64,000 nt of DNA from Rhizobium sp. CG5 (GCF_023701945.1 NZ_JABAEF010000006.1:186001-250000); one strand, 5' to 3'. Positions 1-9,159 are shown, counted from the stretch's first letter. The notes: a model not told the origin generated them from the sequence alone. Program-made: numbers and translations.

Positions 1-253
1 TTCCCGAGCCCGACAGCCCCATGATGATGAAGATCTCGCCCTGGCGGATTTCCAGGTCGACCTTGCGGACAGCGCCCACAAGGCCAGCCTTGGCAAGGTC
101 TTCGGCGCTGGCCCGTCCATCGCGGGTTTCGATGAAGTGTTGCGCGTCGTTGCCGAACACTTTCCAGACGTTGCGGCAGGCCAGCTTGATCGGCCGCTGT
201 TCACGTGTCACGCCGAGAGGCGTTGCGACGCTCGCATCAGCAATACTGTTCAT
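1..253 (-). CDS. Quaternary amine/TMAO ABC transporter ATP-binding protein (partial)
   Basis: Only the first 84 residues lie in the window; the 3' part is cut by the left edge. The fragment reaches the Walker A loop (MGLSGSG) after an N-terminal segment with CRNVWKVFG and a charged insertion before the P-loop, the layout of ProV/OpuAA-type ATPases that energise glycine betaine, choline or TMAO uptake at the inner membrane. The ATG at 253 has a GAGGA ribosome site 7 bases upstream. It follows the binding-protein gene on the same strand by 80 bases, so the two form one operon; a permease gene is expected further left. With tdm and tmm nearby, a TMAO transporter of the TmoXVW type is the favoured reading (inference); glycine betaine or choline is the alternative. 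Confidence 0.8.
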   Translation of the reverse strand, partial: MNSIADASVATPLGVTREQRPIKLACRNVWKVFGNDAQHFIETRDGRASAEDLAKAGLVGAVRKVDLEIRQGEIFIIMGLSGSG

Positions 254-333
254 GCGTATTCCTCGAAACCGTTGCTCACCAAGCCGGCCCCGGCCCTTTC
301 GGACCGGAGCCGATGCCGTTTCAGACGGGAAGC

Positions 334-1308
334 CTATTCGGCCCAGGACTTCCAGGTCGCTTCATTGGCAGCGATCCATTCGGCCGCGACATCTTCGGGC
401 GCCTTGCCGTCGAGGTCGATCTCGCCGCTCATCTTGTTGAGCACGTCGGTTTCGATCGTGTAGGCCTTGGCGACCTTGTAGGCGACGGGCCATTTTTCCT
501 TCATGCCGGCCCACGAATATTTGAAGATATCGCCATGCGGCTTGCCGCAGTCATACTTGGCGTCGGGGTTCGATCCCCATTTCGGATCGGTGTAGCATTC
601 CTTGGTATATTCGGGGAATTCGACCCATTCGCCCTTGTATTTGGCAGGAGCCCAGTGGGGAGAATAGACCCAGAGCATGATGGGTGCCTGGCGCTGATAG
701 GCGGAGTCAAGCTCGGCGAACATCGCCGCATCGGTGCCGGCATGGATGACGGTGAACGGCAGGTCAAGGGAGACGACGCGCTCGTCGTCAAAGCCTTCCC
801 AGGTGACCGGACCGCCAAGGTAACGGCCCTTGGGAGCGGTCTCGGCTGTCGAAAAAGCCTCGGCGCAGGCGGGTGCCTTCAGGGCCTCCCAGTTCGGCAG
901 GCCGGGGCATTTGGCCTTCATATATTCCGGAAACCACCATTCTTCCTTGGCCTTGGGGCCAAGCGGGCCCAGGTTTTCGGTCTCCTTGGTCGCGTCGGAG
1001 GCAGCCATGGCTTCGCCCGCCGTGGTCGCCCAGAATTCCATGCCGATCGTCAGGTCACCGTTCGTGAGGCCGGTGGTCAGGCTGGAGAGATAGTCGGCCG
1101 TGGGATATTCCACGGTGTAGCCGAGTTTTTCCAGGATCCCGCCATAAATCTTGGCATTGAGATTGACGCTGGTCCAATCGAACAAGGCGACCTTGATGGG
1201 ATCGCTCGATTCCGGCGCCTGCGCGAAGGCGATCGGCGCCATCAACGATGCCAGCGCCAGAGCGACGACCCCAGAACCCACCTTGGAAACCATTCTGCTT
1301 CTCACCAT
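334..1308 (-). CDS. tmoX: TMAO/quaternary amine ABC transporter substrate-binding protein
   Basis: A 324-residue periplasmic binding protein of the OpuAC/ProX family. A signal peptide occupies residues 1 to about 29 (hydrophobic run then AFA). The mature part carries many Trp residues in the positions typical of aromatic cages for quaternary amines: DWTS near residue 45, EFWATT, EEWWFPEY, VTWEGF and LWVYSPHW. The ATG at 1308 is preferred over upstream in-frame codons because GGGAG lies 8 bases before it and the signal peptide then starts correctly. It is the first gene of the minus-strand transporter operon. Position beside tdm and tmm suggests TMAO as substrate, as for TmoX of marine bacteria; that specificity is inferred from neighbours, and glycine betaine, carnitine or choline binding cannot be excluded. 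Confidence 0.72.
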   Translation of the reverse strand: MVRSRMVSKVGSGVVALALASLMAPIAFAQAPESSDPIKVALFDWTSVNLNAKIYGGILEKLGYTVEYPTADYLSSLTTGLTNGDLTIGMEFWATTAGEAMAASDATKETENLGPLGPKAKEEWWFPEYMKAKCPGLPNWEALKAPACAEAFSTAETAPKGRYLGGPVTWEGFDDERVVSLDLPFTVIHAGTDAAMFAELDSAYQRQAPIMLWVYSPHWAPAKYKGEWVEFPEYTKECYTDPKWGSNPDAKYDCGKPHGDIFKYSWAGMKEKWPVAYKVAKAYTIETDVLNKMSGEIDLDGKAPEDVAAEWIAANEATWKSWAE

Positions 1309-1783
1309 GCTAAATTCTCCCGTTAACTGCTGAAATTCCCCGAATTTTTCTATTGGACGACGTGATGCGTCCATATCGACGCACCTGCCCCTGCGATCCT
1401 GGCGGCGCCGCGCGGGCATGCATAGTCAAACGCTCCTGGAGACGCGGAGGTGTCATTGACGACATGAGACCTGCAGGTCCCAAAAGCGCCGCCTCTTCTT
1501 TCGTCAGAAGAATACTATTACACTCTCAGTAACATTTCACAACGCTGAAAACGGTGAAAAGGGCGGATTTCGCCCGGATTTGGCGGCCTTCACCGACCTC
1601 CGATGCGTTCTGCCGCAATGATCGGCGGATTGCCTTCAACAGGGCAGAGTCTGCCTTGTCTTTATGCAACTCGATCGCGATCGGATCGCGATGGTACGGC
1701 AAAAGAAACAGGCCTGGCGGTTGGCAATCGCCGCCATGTCGGTGATACTCGCGGCAATCAGAACCGTTTGAGGAGGAAGGGGC
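1309..1783. promoter_or_regulatory. Divergent intergenic region, tmoX / cupin gene
   Basis: 475 bases between the divergent transporter operon and the cupin gene. No convincing reading frame on either strand; short open frames here have no family features. It must hold the promoters for both directions. Visible structure is limited to a direct repeat of the hexamer GATCGC (near 1672-1692) and an AT-richer patch at 1506-1560. No sigma-54 type or riboswitch-like pattern was seen. Confidence 0.5.
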
Positions 1784-2146
1784 ATGCGCCCAGTCGATCC
1801 GGCAGACCGCAGGGTTGCCAATATCTATTCGGCCGATTTCGAACCGTTCGTCTTCGAGGATGGCACTGTTCTCGGAGACAGCGTGCTGCAGTTGGACGAT
1901 CAGTTCCCGCTCGGCGTCGGCTTCCATGTCTATCGCATGCCGCCCGGAATGACGACGCGGCCGCATCGGCACAATGGCACCGAGCAATTCCTGATCCTGG
2001 ACGGTGAATTGGTGGACAATGACGGGACCGTCTTCCGCAAGGGGGATCTGGTCTGGTTTCGTGACGGGACGGAACACAGTTCACATACTGCGACAGGCTG
2101 TCTTCTCGCCGTTCACATCACCGAGCTGGAAACCACGGTGGAATAA
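1784..2146 (+). CDS. Small cupin-domain protein
   Basis: A 120-residue single-domain cupin. The conserved barrel motifs are visible: motif 1 with HRHNGTEQFLILDGE (two His and Glu as metal ligands) and motif 2 with the distal His in GTEHSSHTA. Such proteins bind a metal and act as small dioxygenases, isomerases or sensors; the substrate is unknown. The ATG follows a strong GAGGAGGAAGG ribosome site. It is on the same strand as tdm, 117 bases upstream, so the two may share a transcript, and a role in methylated-amine metabolism (regulation or formaldehyde/metal handling) is possible but unproven. Confidence 0.8.
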   Translation: MRPVDPADRRVANIYSADFEPFVFEDGTVLGDSVLQLDDQFPLGVGFHVYRMPPGMTTRPHRHNGTEQFLILDGELVDNDGTVFRKGDLVWFRDGTEHSSHTATGCLLAVHITELETTVE

Positions 2147-2263
2147 AGCCCACACTGAAGGGAAATAAATATTCCTATCGGTTTAAATTGGCGTTTGCGA
2201 CGCTACGGGCGGATGGTATAGCATTGCCGGATTGGATGACGTCCTGGGCGCATGGAGGCTCCG

Positions 2264-4645
2264 ATGCCCATACTGCAAAGAGACCCCGCAGGGCTTCCTA
2301 CGGGTTTGCTGCCACCGCAACCGAGCCGGATTCTCAGACCCGGAATGCCGTCTTTGCCAGCCGGACTTGAGCGCTATCGCGTGCGCGGCTGCGGCTCGGT
2401 GGTGATCCGGGTATCGGCCGGCGACCGGGTGACATTGGTGGATGTCGAGGGCCAGCAACCCTGCGAGGTGAGCTTCATCGGCCCCGACGGTCGCTTCGAC
2501 GCGTCTGGACTTGGCTGCGCCTTCACCAACCAGGCCGAAGGCATCAAGGCCATCCTTGGCTCCGCCGACGACAGCGCCCTGCGCACCTTGGGAGCATTGA
2601 CGCGCCGCGGCGCCGATCTTGCAAAGGCCGGCGCGCTTCGGCTGTTCGGCAGCCAATCCACGCCTGGAAGCCGCGCAGAGCTGACAATCGCCCGCGATGG
2701 CCTGCTGATCGTGGCAGCCCCTGGTGACGCCATGCAGCCGGGCAACCAGGATACGGCCACGCCGATCGAACTGCGGGTCCAGCGCGTCAGTCTTGAACGC
2801 TCCTATGCGCAGATGCTGCCGGAACCGATGGCGGATTCCGTGCAGGAAATCCGGGTCCGGGCGGCCACAGCATCGGCCTATTTCGTCCGGGCCGGCGAGT
2901 TCATCCAGATCATCGACGTGTCAGGCCGGCAATGCACCGATTTCCAGGCCTTTTCCGCCCGCAAGGTCGACAAGGGACTGGATCTGGCGCTTGACTCGAC
3001 CGTGACGCGCACCCTGCTCGGCCGCAGCTATCCGACGCCCGGCCTGCCATCCAAGGCCTTCGACCGGGATTTTGAACCGCTGGTGGAGATCGTGCAGGAC
3101 ACGGTGGGTCGCCACGACGCCTTCGCGACCGCCTGCAATTCCCGCTACTATGACGACATGGGCTATCCCGGCCACGTGAACTGCACGGACAATTTCAACG
3201 CGGTTCTCAAGCCCTATGGCATCCCGCCGCGCAAGGGCTGGGAGGCGATCAACTATTTCTACAACACCCATATCGACCACAATAACCAACTCTATCTCGA
3301 CGAGCCCTGGTCGCGGCCGGGGGACTATGTGCTGATGCGGGCGGTCACCGACCTTGTCTGCGTTTCCTCCTCCTGTCCCGACGATATCGACGCCGCCAAT
3401 GCCTGGAACCCGACGGATATCCATGTCCGCACCTATTCCGGTGCAGAAAAATTCTCACGAGCCGTGGCCTATCGCATGACCCCAGATTCCGATGCCGAAC
3501 TGACCCGAGAAACCGCCTTCCATGCACGGTTGTCGGCCATGACCCGCGATGTCACCGAATATCGCGGCTACTGGCTGCCCAACAGTTTTGCCGACCATGG
3601 CCCGACCGCGGAATACTGGGCCTGCCGCGAGGCGGCCGTGCTCATCGATCTTTCGCCGCTGCGCAAATTCGAGGTGACGGGCCCCGATGCCGAGGCCCTG
3701 CTGCAATATTGCCTAACGCGTGACGTGCGCAAGCTCTCAACCGGCCAGGTCGTCTATTCGGCGATGTGCTACGAGCATGGCGGCATGATCGACGACGGCA
3801 CGCTGTTCAAGCTCGGCGACAGCAATTTCCGCTGGATCGGCGGCGACGACCAGAGCGGCATCTGGCTGCGCGAACAGGCAGAAAAGATGGGCTATCAGGC
3901 CTGGGTGCGCTCCTCGACCGACCAGATGCACAATATCGCCATCCAGGGACCGAAGAGCCGCGAGATTCTGAAAGACATCATCTGGACGCCGGCCAAGCAG
4001 GCTCCGATCGCCGACCTCGAATGGTTCCGCTTTTCCGTCGGCCGCATCGGTGATTTCAACGGCGCGCCTGTCGTCGTGTCGCGCACCGGCTATACCGGCG
4101 AACTCGGCTATGAAATCTTCTGCCACCCGAAGGATGCCGGCGCGGTGTTCGACGCGGTCTGGAAGGCAGGCGAGCCCCATGGCCTGAAGCCGATGGGCCT
4201 TGCGGCACTCGACATGGTGCGCATCGAGGCCGGGCTGATCTTCGCCAATCACGAATTCACCGACCAGACCGATCCTTTCGAGGCCGGCATCGGCTTTACC
4301 GTGCCGCTGAAATCCAAGGGCGACGACTTTATCGGCCGCGACGCGCTGATCCGGCGCAAGGACACTCCACGCCAGGTTCTGGTCGGCCTCGACATCGACG
4401 GCAACGACGCCGTCGGCCATGGCGACTGCATCCATATCGGCCGGGCGCAAGTGGGTGTCGTAACCTCCGCCACGCGCTCGCCGATCCTGAAGAAATCGAT
4501 CGCCCTGGCGCGGCTAGATACCCTCTACGCAGCCCCCGGAACGCAGGTCGAAATCGGCAAGCTCGACGGCCAGCAGAAGCGCCTGCCGGCCATGGTGGTG
4601 CCGCTGTCGCATTATGATCCGCAGAAGAGCCGCGCGAGGTCCTAA
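2264..4645 (+). CDS. tdm: Trimethylamine N-oxide demethylase (Tdm)
   Basis: A 793-residue two-domain protein: an N-terminal DUF1989 (urea-carboxylase-associated) region to about residue 390 and a C-terminal GcvT-type tetrahydrofolate-binding domain from about 410. This architecture and length are those of Tdm, which splits TMAO to dimethylamine and formaldehyde, with the GcvT domain able to pass the C1 unit to tetrahydrofolate. Candidate metal-binding Cys are C224 (RQCTDF), C291, C307 (CTDNFN), C366 and C371 (CVSSSC). GcvT motifs SRTGYTGELGYEI and MVRIEAGL are present. An in-frame ATG at 2252 exists, but GGAGG at 2254-2258 sits 5 bases before the ATG at 2264, so the latter is chosen. A dimethylglycine/sarcosine dehydrogenase-like role is unlikely because no FAD domain is present. 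Confidence 0.88.
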   Translation: MPILQRDPAGLPTGLLPPQPSRILRPGMPSLPAGLERYRVRGCGSVVIRVSAGDRVTLVDVEGQQPCEVSFIGPDGRFDASGLGCAFTNQAEGIKAILGSADDSALRTLGALTRRGADLAKAGALRLFGSQSTPGSRAELTIARDGLLIVAAPGDAMQPGNQDTATPIELRVQRVSLERSYAQMLPEPMADSVQEIRVRAATASAYFVRAGEFIQIIDVSGRQCTDFQAFSARKVDKGLDLALDSTVTRTLLGRSYPTPGLPSKAFDRDFEPLVEIVQDTVGRHDAFATACNSRYYDDMGYPGHVNCTDNFNAVLKPYGIPPRKGWEAINYFYNTHIDHNNQLYLDEPWSRPGDYVLMRAVTDLVCVSSSCPDDIDAANAWNPTDIHVRTYSGAEKFSRAVAYRMTPDSDAELTRETAFHARLSAMTRDVTEYRGYWLPNSFADHGPTAEYWACREAAVLIDLSPLRKFEVTGPDAEALLQYCLTRDVRKLSTGQVVYSAMCYEHGGMIDDGTLFKLGDSNFRWIGGDDQSGIWLREQAEKMGYQAWVRSSTDQMHNIAIQGPKSREILKDIIWTPAKQAPIADLEWFRFSVGRIGDFNGAPVVVSRTGYTGELGYEIFCHPKDAGAVFDAVWKAGEPHGLKPMGLAALDMVRIEAGLIFANHEFTDQTDPFEAGIGFTVPLKSKGDDFIGRDALIRRKDTPRQVLVGLDIDGNDAVGHGDCIHIGRAQVGVVTSATRSPILKKSIALARLDTLYAAPGTQVEIGKLDGQQKRLPAMVVPLSHYDPQKSRARS

Positions 4646-4656
4646 AGCGTGTCGCC

Positions 4657-4679
4657 GCCGAAGGCGCAAAGCCTTCGGC
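4657..4679. terminator. Hairpin between convergent tdm and regulator gene
   Basis: A 9-bp perfect inverted repeat (GCCGAAGGC, 5-base loop GCAAA, GCCTTCGGC) directly after the tdm stop and overlapping the end of the convergent regulator gene by one base. No T-run follows, so it is a weak terminator or mRNA 3'-end stabiliser at best. Confidence 0.4.
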
Positions 4680-5518
4680 TAGCCGAGCGGGTCGTCGCCA
4701 AGGCCACCGTTTTCGACGATCGAACGGAGACGATCGGCCACGGCGCCGTCCACAGGGTTGTAAACGACCAGAAAGAGGTCGGGCCTGCCGTCAACGGCGA
4801 AGCCTGAATATTCCAGCTCGACGTCACCGAGGACAGGGTGTTTGATTCGCTTGGTTCCCTCGCCAAGCGCCGCAACTTCATTTTCGCGCCATAACGCGTC
4901 GAATTCGGGGCTGGCGCGGCAGAGTTCGTCGACGAGGTCGGCGATCTGCGATGTCGCGCCCGCCCGCGCCGCATCCGCTCTGAACGAGCCGACAACGAAG
5001 CGTGCCATGGCCTCCCAATCGTGCTGGTGCCTGCGGACCGCCGGGTTGCAAAACAGCAGACGGAGAATGTTTCGCTCGCTAGGCGCCAGACGGCCATAGT
5101 CGGTCATCACCACCGCGGCGGCGCGATTCCAGGCCATGACATCCCAGGCGGCCGTTCGGACCAGGGCCGGGCTCGTAACCAGGCTGTCCAGAATGCGCTG
5201 CAGCCGCGGGCTAATGCCTTCGACGGGATGAAACCGGACTTCAGGTGGGCGGCCGAGGCCGAGAATGAACAGGTGCTCGCGCTCAGGCTCGGTCAGCATG
5301 AGACCGTTGGCGATCCGATTGAGGACATCCGCCGACGGTGCGCCACCGCGCCCCTGCTCAAGCCAGGTGTACCAGGCCGGACTGATGTTGGAGCGTTGCG
5401 CGACCTCTTCGCGGCGAAGGCCGGGTGTGCGTCTGCGGCCCGAGAAGCCGAAGCTCGCGGGATCGAGCTTTGATCGACGATCCCTCAGGAAATTGCCCAG
5501 GGCGTTGGTCTCGGTCAC
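4679..5518 (-). CDS. XRE-family regulator with MmyB-like ligand-binding domain
   Basis: A 279-residue cytosolic regulator. Residues about 10-85 form a helix-turn-helix of the XRE type (RRTPGLRREEVAQRSNIS, YTWLEQGR), followed by the MmyB-like ligand-binding region (WDVMAWNRAA, ERNILRLLF, PVLGDVELEYSGFAVDG). The family typically controls an adjacent divergent oxidoreductase gene, and here an SDR gene starts 97 bases away on the other strand. It is therefore most likely the repressor or activator of that SDR gene and of itself. A link to TMAO metabolism is only positional. Confidence 0.88.
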   Translation of the reverse strand: MTETNALGNFLRDRRSKLDPASFGFSGRRRTPGLRREEVAQRSNISPAWYTWLEQGRGGAPSADVLNRIANGLMLTEPEREHLFILGLGRPPEVRFHPVEGISPRLQRILDSLVTSPALVRTAAWDVMAWNRAAAVVMTDYGRLAPSERNILRLLFCNPAVRRHQHDWEAMARFVVGSFRADAARAGATSQIADLVDELCRASPEFDALWRENEVAALGEGTKRIKHPVLGDVELEYSGFAVDGRPDLFLVVYNPVDGAVADRLRSIVENGGLGDDPLG

Positions 5519-5614
5519 GCTATCCTACCAGTTATTATAATACGATAAGGTCACTACTTTAACACCATAAATTCTAGCGCGATAGAGGGAGCTGTTCAAC
5601 AAGGAGATCATGAC
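5519..5614. promoter_or_regulatory. Divergent promoter region, regulator / SDR
   Basis: A 96-base AT-rich spacer between divergent genes. It contains TTATTATAATACGA (TATAAT at about 5534-5539), a good minus-10 type element, and is the natural place for the regulator's operator. Which direction the TATAAT serves cannot be decided from sequence alone. Confidence 0.45.
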
Positions 5615-6514
5615 ATGCGTATCTTTCTCACCGGTGCCACTGGCTTCATCGGCTCGACCGTGCTTGGGCAACTGCTAAAGGCAGGCCACCAGGTCACCGG
5701 CATGACCCGCTCCGACGCAGGCGCGCGCGCGTTGCAGCAAGCGGGCGCAGACGTCCACCGTGCGACGCTGGAAGAGCCAGACACCATAAGGAGCGGTTTG
5801 GAAAAGGCCGATGCCGTCATCCATACGGCATTCGACCACGACTTTTCCCGGTTCGTGGAAAATTGCGAGAAGGATGGTCGCGTGATTCAGGCGATCGGCG
5901 AAGCGCTGAAAGGCTCAAATCGGCCATTGCTGATCACGTCAGGCACCGGGCTCGGCAATGCAGACCTGGGGGAACTGGCCGTGGAGGACATCGCCAACTT
6001 CGAACACCCCAATCCGCGCGTTGCCTCGGAACTGGCAGGCCGTGCGCTTCTCGATGCCGGGGTCAATGTTTCGGTCATGCGCCTTCCGCAGGTCCATAAC
6101 ACCGTCAAGCAGGGCCTGGTCTCGCCGCTGATTGAGATTTCCAAGGCCAAGGGCGCCTGCGCCTATATCGGCGAGGGGAAAAACCGCTTTCCCGCCGGCC
6201 ATCTCGACGACGTTGCCCTGCTCTACAGGCTTGCGATTGAACGGGGCGAGCCGGGCGCCCGCTATCACGCCGTCGGCGAAGAGGGGGTCACGACGCGCGA
6301 GATTGCAGAAGCGCTCGGACGGGGCCTGAAACTGCCAGTCGTTTCGCTGTCACAAGAAAAGGCTGCCGACCATTTCGGTTGGATGTCGATGTTCGCGGCA
6401 CTGGATTTTCCCGCGTCCAGCGCCAAGACGCGCCGGATTCTCGGGTGGAACCCCGTCGGCCCCGGCCTGATCGCTGACCTTGACGCCATGGACTATCAAA
6501 ACCTGGCGGCTTGA
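5615..6514 (+). CDS. Atypical SDR, NAD(P)-dependent epimerase/dehydratase-like
   Basis: A 299-residue Rossmann-fold protein. The extended/atypical SDR nucleotide motif GATGFIG is at residues 7-13, followed by the GHQVTGMTRSD segment where an Arg at the end of strand 2 suggests NADP preference. Later motifs include HTAFDHD, LLITSGTG and the C-terminal RILGWNP typical of NAD-dependent epimerase/dehydratase relatives. The usual catalytic YxxxK is not obvious, so it may be an NmrA-like or reductase variant. AAGGAG lies 8 bases before the ATG. Divergently paired with the XRE/MmyB-type regulator; substrate unknown. Confidence 0.85.
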   Translation: MRIFLTGATGFIGSTVLGQLLKAGHQVTGMTRSDAGARALQQAGADVHRATLEEPDTIRSGLEKADAVIHTAFDHDFSRFVENCEKDGRVIQAIGEALKGSNRPLLITSGTGLGNADLGELAVEDIANFEHPNPRVASELAGRALLDAGVNVSVMRLPQVHNTVKQGLVSPLIEISKAKGACAYIGEGKNRFPAGHLDDVALLYRLAIERGEPGARYHAVGEEGVTTREIAEALGRGLKLPVVSLSQEKAADHFGWMSMFAALDFPASSAKTRRILGWNPVGPGLIADLDAMDYQNLAA

Positions 6515-6585
6515 TTTTGCGCCGCCGCTGTCGTTTTGGGCTGGGCCGGCCGTCCGGCCCAGCTTCCAGATAGGACCGCGAATCT

Positions 6586-7923
6586 TCAGTTCCGGAGATA
6601 CGCCTCAAGCGAATCGTCGAGCTCTTCCAGCCACGGCGTATGGTGCGTCGGCGACAGGGTTCCGGTCATCAGCGAGCGGTAGGCATTGTTGCGGAAGCCC
6701 ATGATGTCCTCGGCCTTGTGGTGTTCCCACTCCATGAAGGTCTTGTTGGTGGCCTCGATATCGAACGAAGGATAGTCCGTCGCATCGATCAGTTCCTGGA
6801 CATAATCGCCCTGGAACCAGATCATCTGCTCGGCATCCTCGAGCGTTTCCTCGCGAGCCCGCCATGTGTCGAAATCGGCCTGGAGTTCGGCTTGCGGAGG
6901 CAACGTGATGCGGCCCATAATGATGTCCCTGACATACCAGGCCTGGGCGTCGAACATATTGAACGTGTAGAACTGGTCCTGCATGCCGATGTAGAACAGT
7001 TTCGGGTTCTTCTCGAACTGCACGCCCTTGTAGAGCATGTCGGCCCACATGCGGTTGGCGGTGATCAGCCGCAGGCTGTCGGGCAGGAACGGGAAATAAT
7101 GCTGGTAGCCGGTGCAGAGAATGATGGCATCGACCTCTTTTGTCGTGCCGTCCTTGAAGAAGGCCGTCTTGCCCTCGACCTTCATGAGCAGCGGCCGTTC
7201 CTCGAAACGTTCCGGCCAATTAAAGCCCATCGGCTTGGAGCGATAGGAGGTGGTGACGGATTTCGCACCGTATTTCCAGCATTGCGAGCCGATGTCCTCG
7301 GCGGAGTAGGAGCGGCCGACCAGCAGCACATCCTTGTCCTTGAATTCCAGCGCGTCGCGGAAATCATGGGCATGCAGGACACGGCCGCCAAAGCTTTCGA
7401 AGCCTTGAAAGTAAGGCACCTGCGGCGTGGAGAAATGGCCGCTGCAGACCACGACATAATCGAACTCCTCGTCATAGACGACGTCCTTGACCCGGTCATG
7501 GGCGCGCACGGTGAATTTTTGGGTCGCCTCGTCGAAGTCGACCATGCGGACGGGCGTGTTGAACCGCACCCACTTCTTCACGTCGGCCTTTTCAACGCGG
7601 CCCTTGATATAGTCCCACAGCACGGCGCGCGGCGGATAGGAGGCGATCGGCTTGCCGAAATGTTCCTCGAAGGTGTAGTCGGCGAATTCGAGGCATTCCT
7701 TCGGGCCGTTCGACCAGAGATAGCGATACATGCTGCCGTGGACCGGCTCGCCGAATTCGTCGAGGCCGGTGCGCCAGGTATAGTTCCACAGTCCGCCCCA
7801 GTCCGCCTGTTTCTCGAAGCACACCACTTCCGGGATTTCGGCGCCCTTTTGCGCCGCCGACTGGAAGGCCCGCAATTGCGCCGTTCCCGATGGTCCGGCG
7901 CCGATGACTGCAACTCTGGTCAT
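6586..7923 (-). CDS. tmm: Trimethylamine monooxygenase (bacterial FMO, Tmm)
   Basis: A 445-residue flavin-containing monooxygenase that oxidises trimethylamine to TMAO with NADPH and O2. Motifs: FAD-binding GAGPSG at residues 8-13, the FMO fingerprint [11 protein letters not shown] (178-188, FxGxxxHxxxF) and the NADPH loop [11 protein letters not shown] (202-212). Long stretches such as [11 protein letters not shown] and [13 protein letters not shown] match what I know of marine Tmm proteins. A TTG 11 codons upstream is open, but the ATG at 7923 has AGGGA 8 bases before it and gives the family N-terminus. It is the last gene of a minus-strand block after dmmDABC and is separated from dmmC by a RIME-like repeat. 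Its product TMAO is the substrate of Tdm. Confidence 0.93.
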   Translation of the reverse strand: MTRVAVIGAGPSGTAQLRAFQSAAQKGAEIPEVVCFEKQADWGGLWNYTWRTGLDEFGEPVHGSMYRYLWSNGPKECLEFADYTFEEHFGKPIASYPPRAVLWDYIKGRVEKADVKKWVRFNTPVRMVDFDEATQKFTVRAHDRVKDVVYDEEFDYVVVCSGHFSTPQVPYFQGFESFGGRVLHAHDFRDALEFKDKDVLLVGRSYSAEDIGSQCWKYGAKSVTTSYRSKPMGFNWPERFEERPLLMKVEGKTAFFKDGTTKEVDAIILCTGYQHYFPFLPDSLRLITANRMWADMLYKGVQFEKNPKLFYIGMQDQFYTFNMFDAQAWYVRDIIMGRITLPPQAELQADFDTWRAREETLEDAEQMIWFQGDYVQELIDATDYPSFDIEATNKTFMEWEHHKAEDIMGFRNNAYRSLMTGTLSPTHHTPWLEELDDSLEAYLRN

Positions 7924-7966
7924 GTCTTGTTCCCTCATTTCTTGTTGTATCGTCAATTGTAAGGGT

Positions 7967-8086
7967 GGCCCCTCACCCTAGCCCTCTCCCCGTAAGGACG
8001 GGGAGAGGGAACCTGCTTGAGCGGGCCACGAGTCCCTTCTCCCCGTTGAAACGGGGAGAAGGTGGCCGGCAGGCCGGATGAGGGGC
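7967..8086. repeat. RIME-like palindromic mosaic repeat (Rhizobiaceae)
   Basis: About 120 bases between dmmC and tmm built of two palindromes: one around CCCTCTCCCCG/CGGGGAGAGGG at 7981-8009 and one around CCTTCTCCCCG/CGGGGAGAAGG at 8034-8062, flanked by near-inverted ends (CCCCTCACCC at the left, GGATGAGGGG at the right). This is the plan of rhizobial intergenic mosaic elements (RIME1). It can form two strong hairpins in either transcript and could damp read-through from dmmC into tmm. The assignment supports a Rhizobiaceae host. Confidence 0.85.
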
Positions 8087-8118
8087 CGCGACGTCTCCCC
8101 TTTGTGAGGCCTTCCTTG

Positions 8119-9159
8119 CTAATCCGGCCAGAAACCCGGACTGGTCGGCGCGCCGTCGTCGTATGTCGACAACCACTCCACCGTCGTATCCCGAAACCGC
8201 GTCAGGCCCTTGTAGTCGACCAGTTCCGGCGGCAGGTTTTTCAGCACCCGCGGGAAGCGGCGTGCCCATTTCGGCACGGTCACCAGTTCGTCCATGCTGA
8301 TCAGGTAGCAGCGGATCACGAACAGGATGGCGTTGGAGCGCGGCAGTCGCCACAGGCTCTGCAATTCCACCCGCAGATGCACTTTCGAGCCGACATTGTC
8401 CGGCGTCACGGTCGTGCGGTCTGTGCCCCATTTGGGATAGTTTTCCGGGCTGGTGTCGAGCCGCGGATTGATCGTCATGGTCCAGTTGAACCGCCGCGTC
8501 GGCTTGCCCTGCTGCAGGTTCAGAAGGAATTTCAGCGCCCGGTCGAACACGCCAATCTGGTGGGCGAGCGGTACGGGGCCGTGCCATTCCATGAAGTTCA
8601 TGCCGATGTCGAAATCCAGCGACCAGTCCGCCTGGGTGGTCACCATGCCGGCATCCATCCACAGATTGTCGTTGCGTTGATCGACAATGCAGAAATCGCC
8701 TTGGGCCTGGCGGGTGATGTATTCCATCGGCGGATACGGCAGCGTCGACGCATCACCGAAGGTGAAGGTATCATCAATGCCCATGGGACGGTTGATCCAT
8801 CGCCACTGATCGCCCTTGCGGATCAGGGTGAAATGATCGGGATAGCCCGCCGCCTGCTGCTCCATCAGCAGTTCCAGCGTATCCCATTGCGCCAGCATCA
8901 TGTGCGGCAGGGCCTGACAGCGCAGTGGATCTTCCTTCAGCACCAGCGCGCGATCGTGCATTTCGGCGAGATAGTGCTCGTCGACGTCGATCAGGCTCTC
9001 GTAGATCGTGCCAGCCTTGCCGAGCACATGCGGCTCCATGTTGACCGAATACATGTAGTCGTCGCGGTCGAACGGAAAGGGAAAACGCCGGATATTGTCC
9101 GGGCTGTTGCGATAGGTGAAGTCGTCGCGAAACGTTTCCTGCTTGAAGGTGATGGTCAT
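8119..9159 (-). CDS. dmmC: Dimethylamine monooxygenase, DUF3445 haem-dependent N-demethylase subunit (DmmC)
   Basis: A 346-residue protein of the DUF3445 (haem-dependent oxidative N-demethylase) family, the presumed catalytic subunit that oxidises a methyl group of dimethylamine to give methylamine and formaldehyde. Recognisable features are the N-terminal RRFPFPFDRDDYMYSVNMEP, the central LPHMMLAQWDTLELLMEQQ, RRFNWTMTINPRLDT, and a C-terminal half with VELQSLWRLPRSNAILF and PPELVDYKG. The ATG at 9159 has GGAG 8 bases upstream. It is the fourth gene of a dmmD-dmmA-dmmB-dmmC operon, 52 bases after dmmB. Naming of the subunits follows this gene order, which matches the marine dmmDABC operon as I remember it. 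Confidence 0.85.
   Translation of the reverse strand: MTITFKQETFRDDFTYRNSPDNIRRFPFPFDRDDYMYSVNMEPHVLGKAGTIYESLIDVDEHYLAEMHDRALVLKEDPLRCQALPHMMLAQWDTLELLMEQQAAGYPDHFTLIRKGDQWRWINRPMGIDDTFTFGDASTLPYPPMEYITRQAQGDFCIVDQRNDNLWMDAGMVTTQADWSLDFDIGMNFMEWHGPVPLAHQIGVFDRALKFLLNLQQGKPTRRFNWTMTINPRLDTSPENYPKWGTDRTTVTPDNVGSKVHLRVELQSLWRLPRSNAILFVIRCYLISMDELVTVPKWARRFPRVLKNLPPELVDYKGLTRFRDTTVEWLSTYDDGAPTSPGFWPD

Noticed and set aside
1526..2077. Minus-strand frame opposite the cupin gene
   Set aside because: The plus strand has cupin motifs and a strong ribosome site; this frame has neither.
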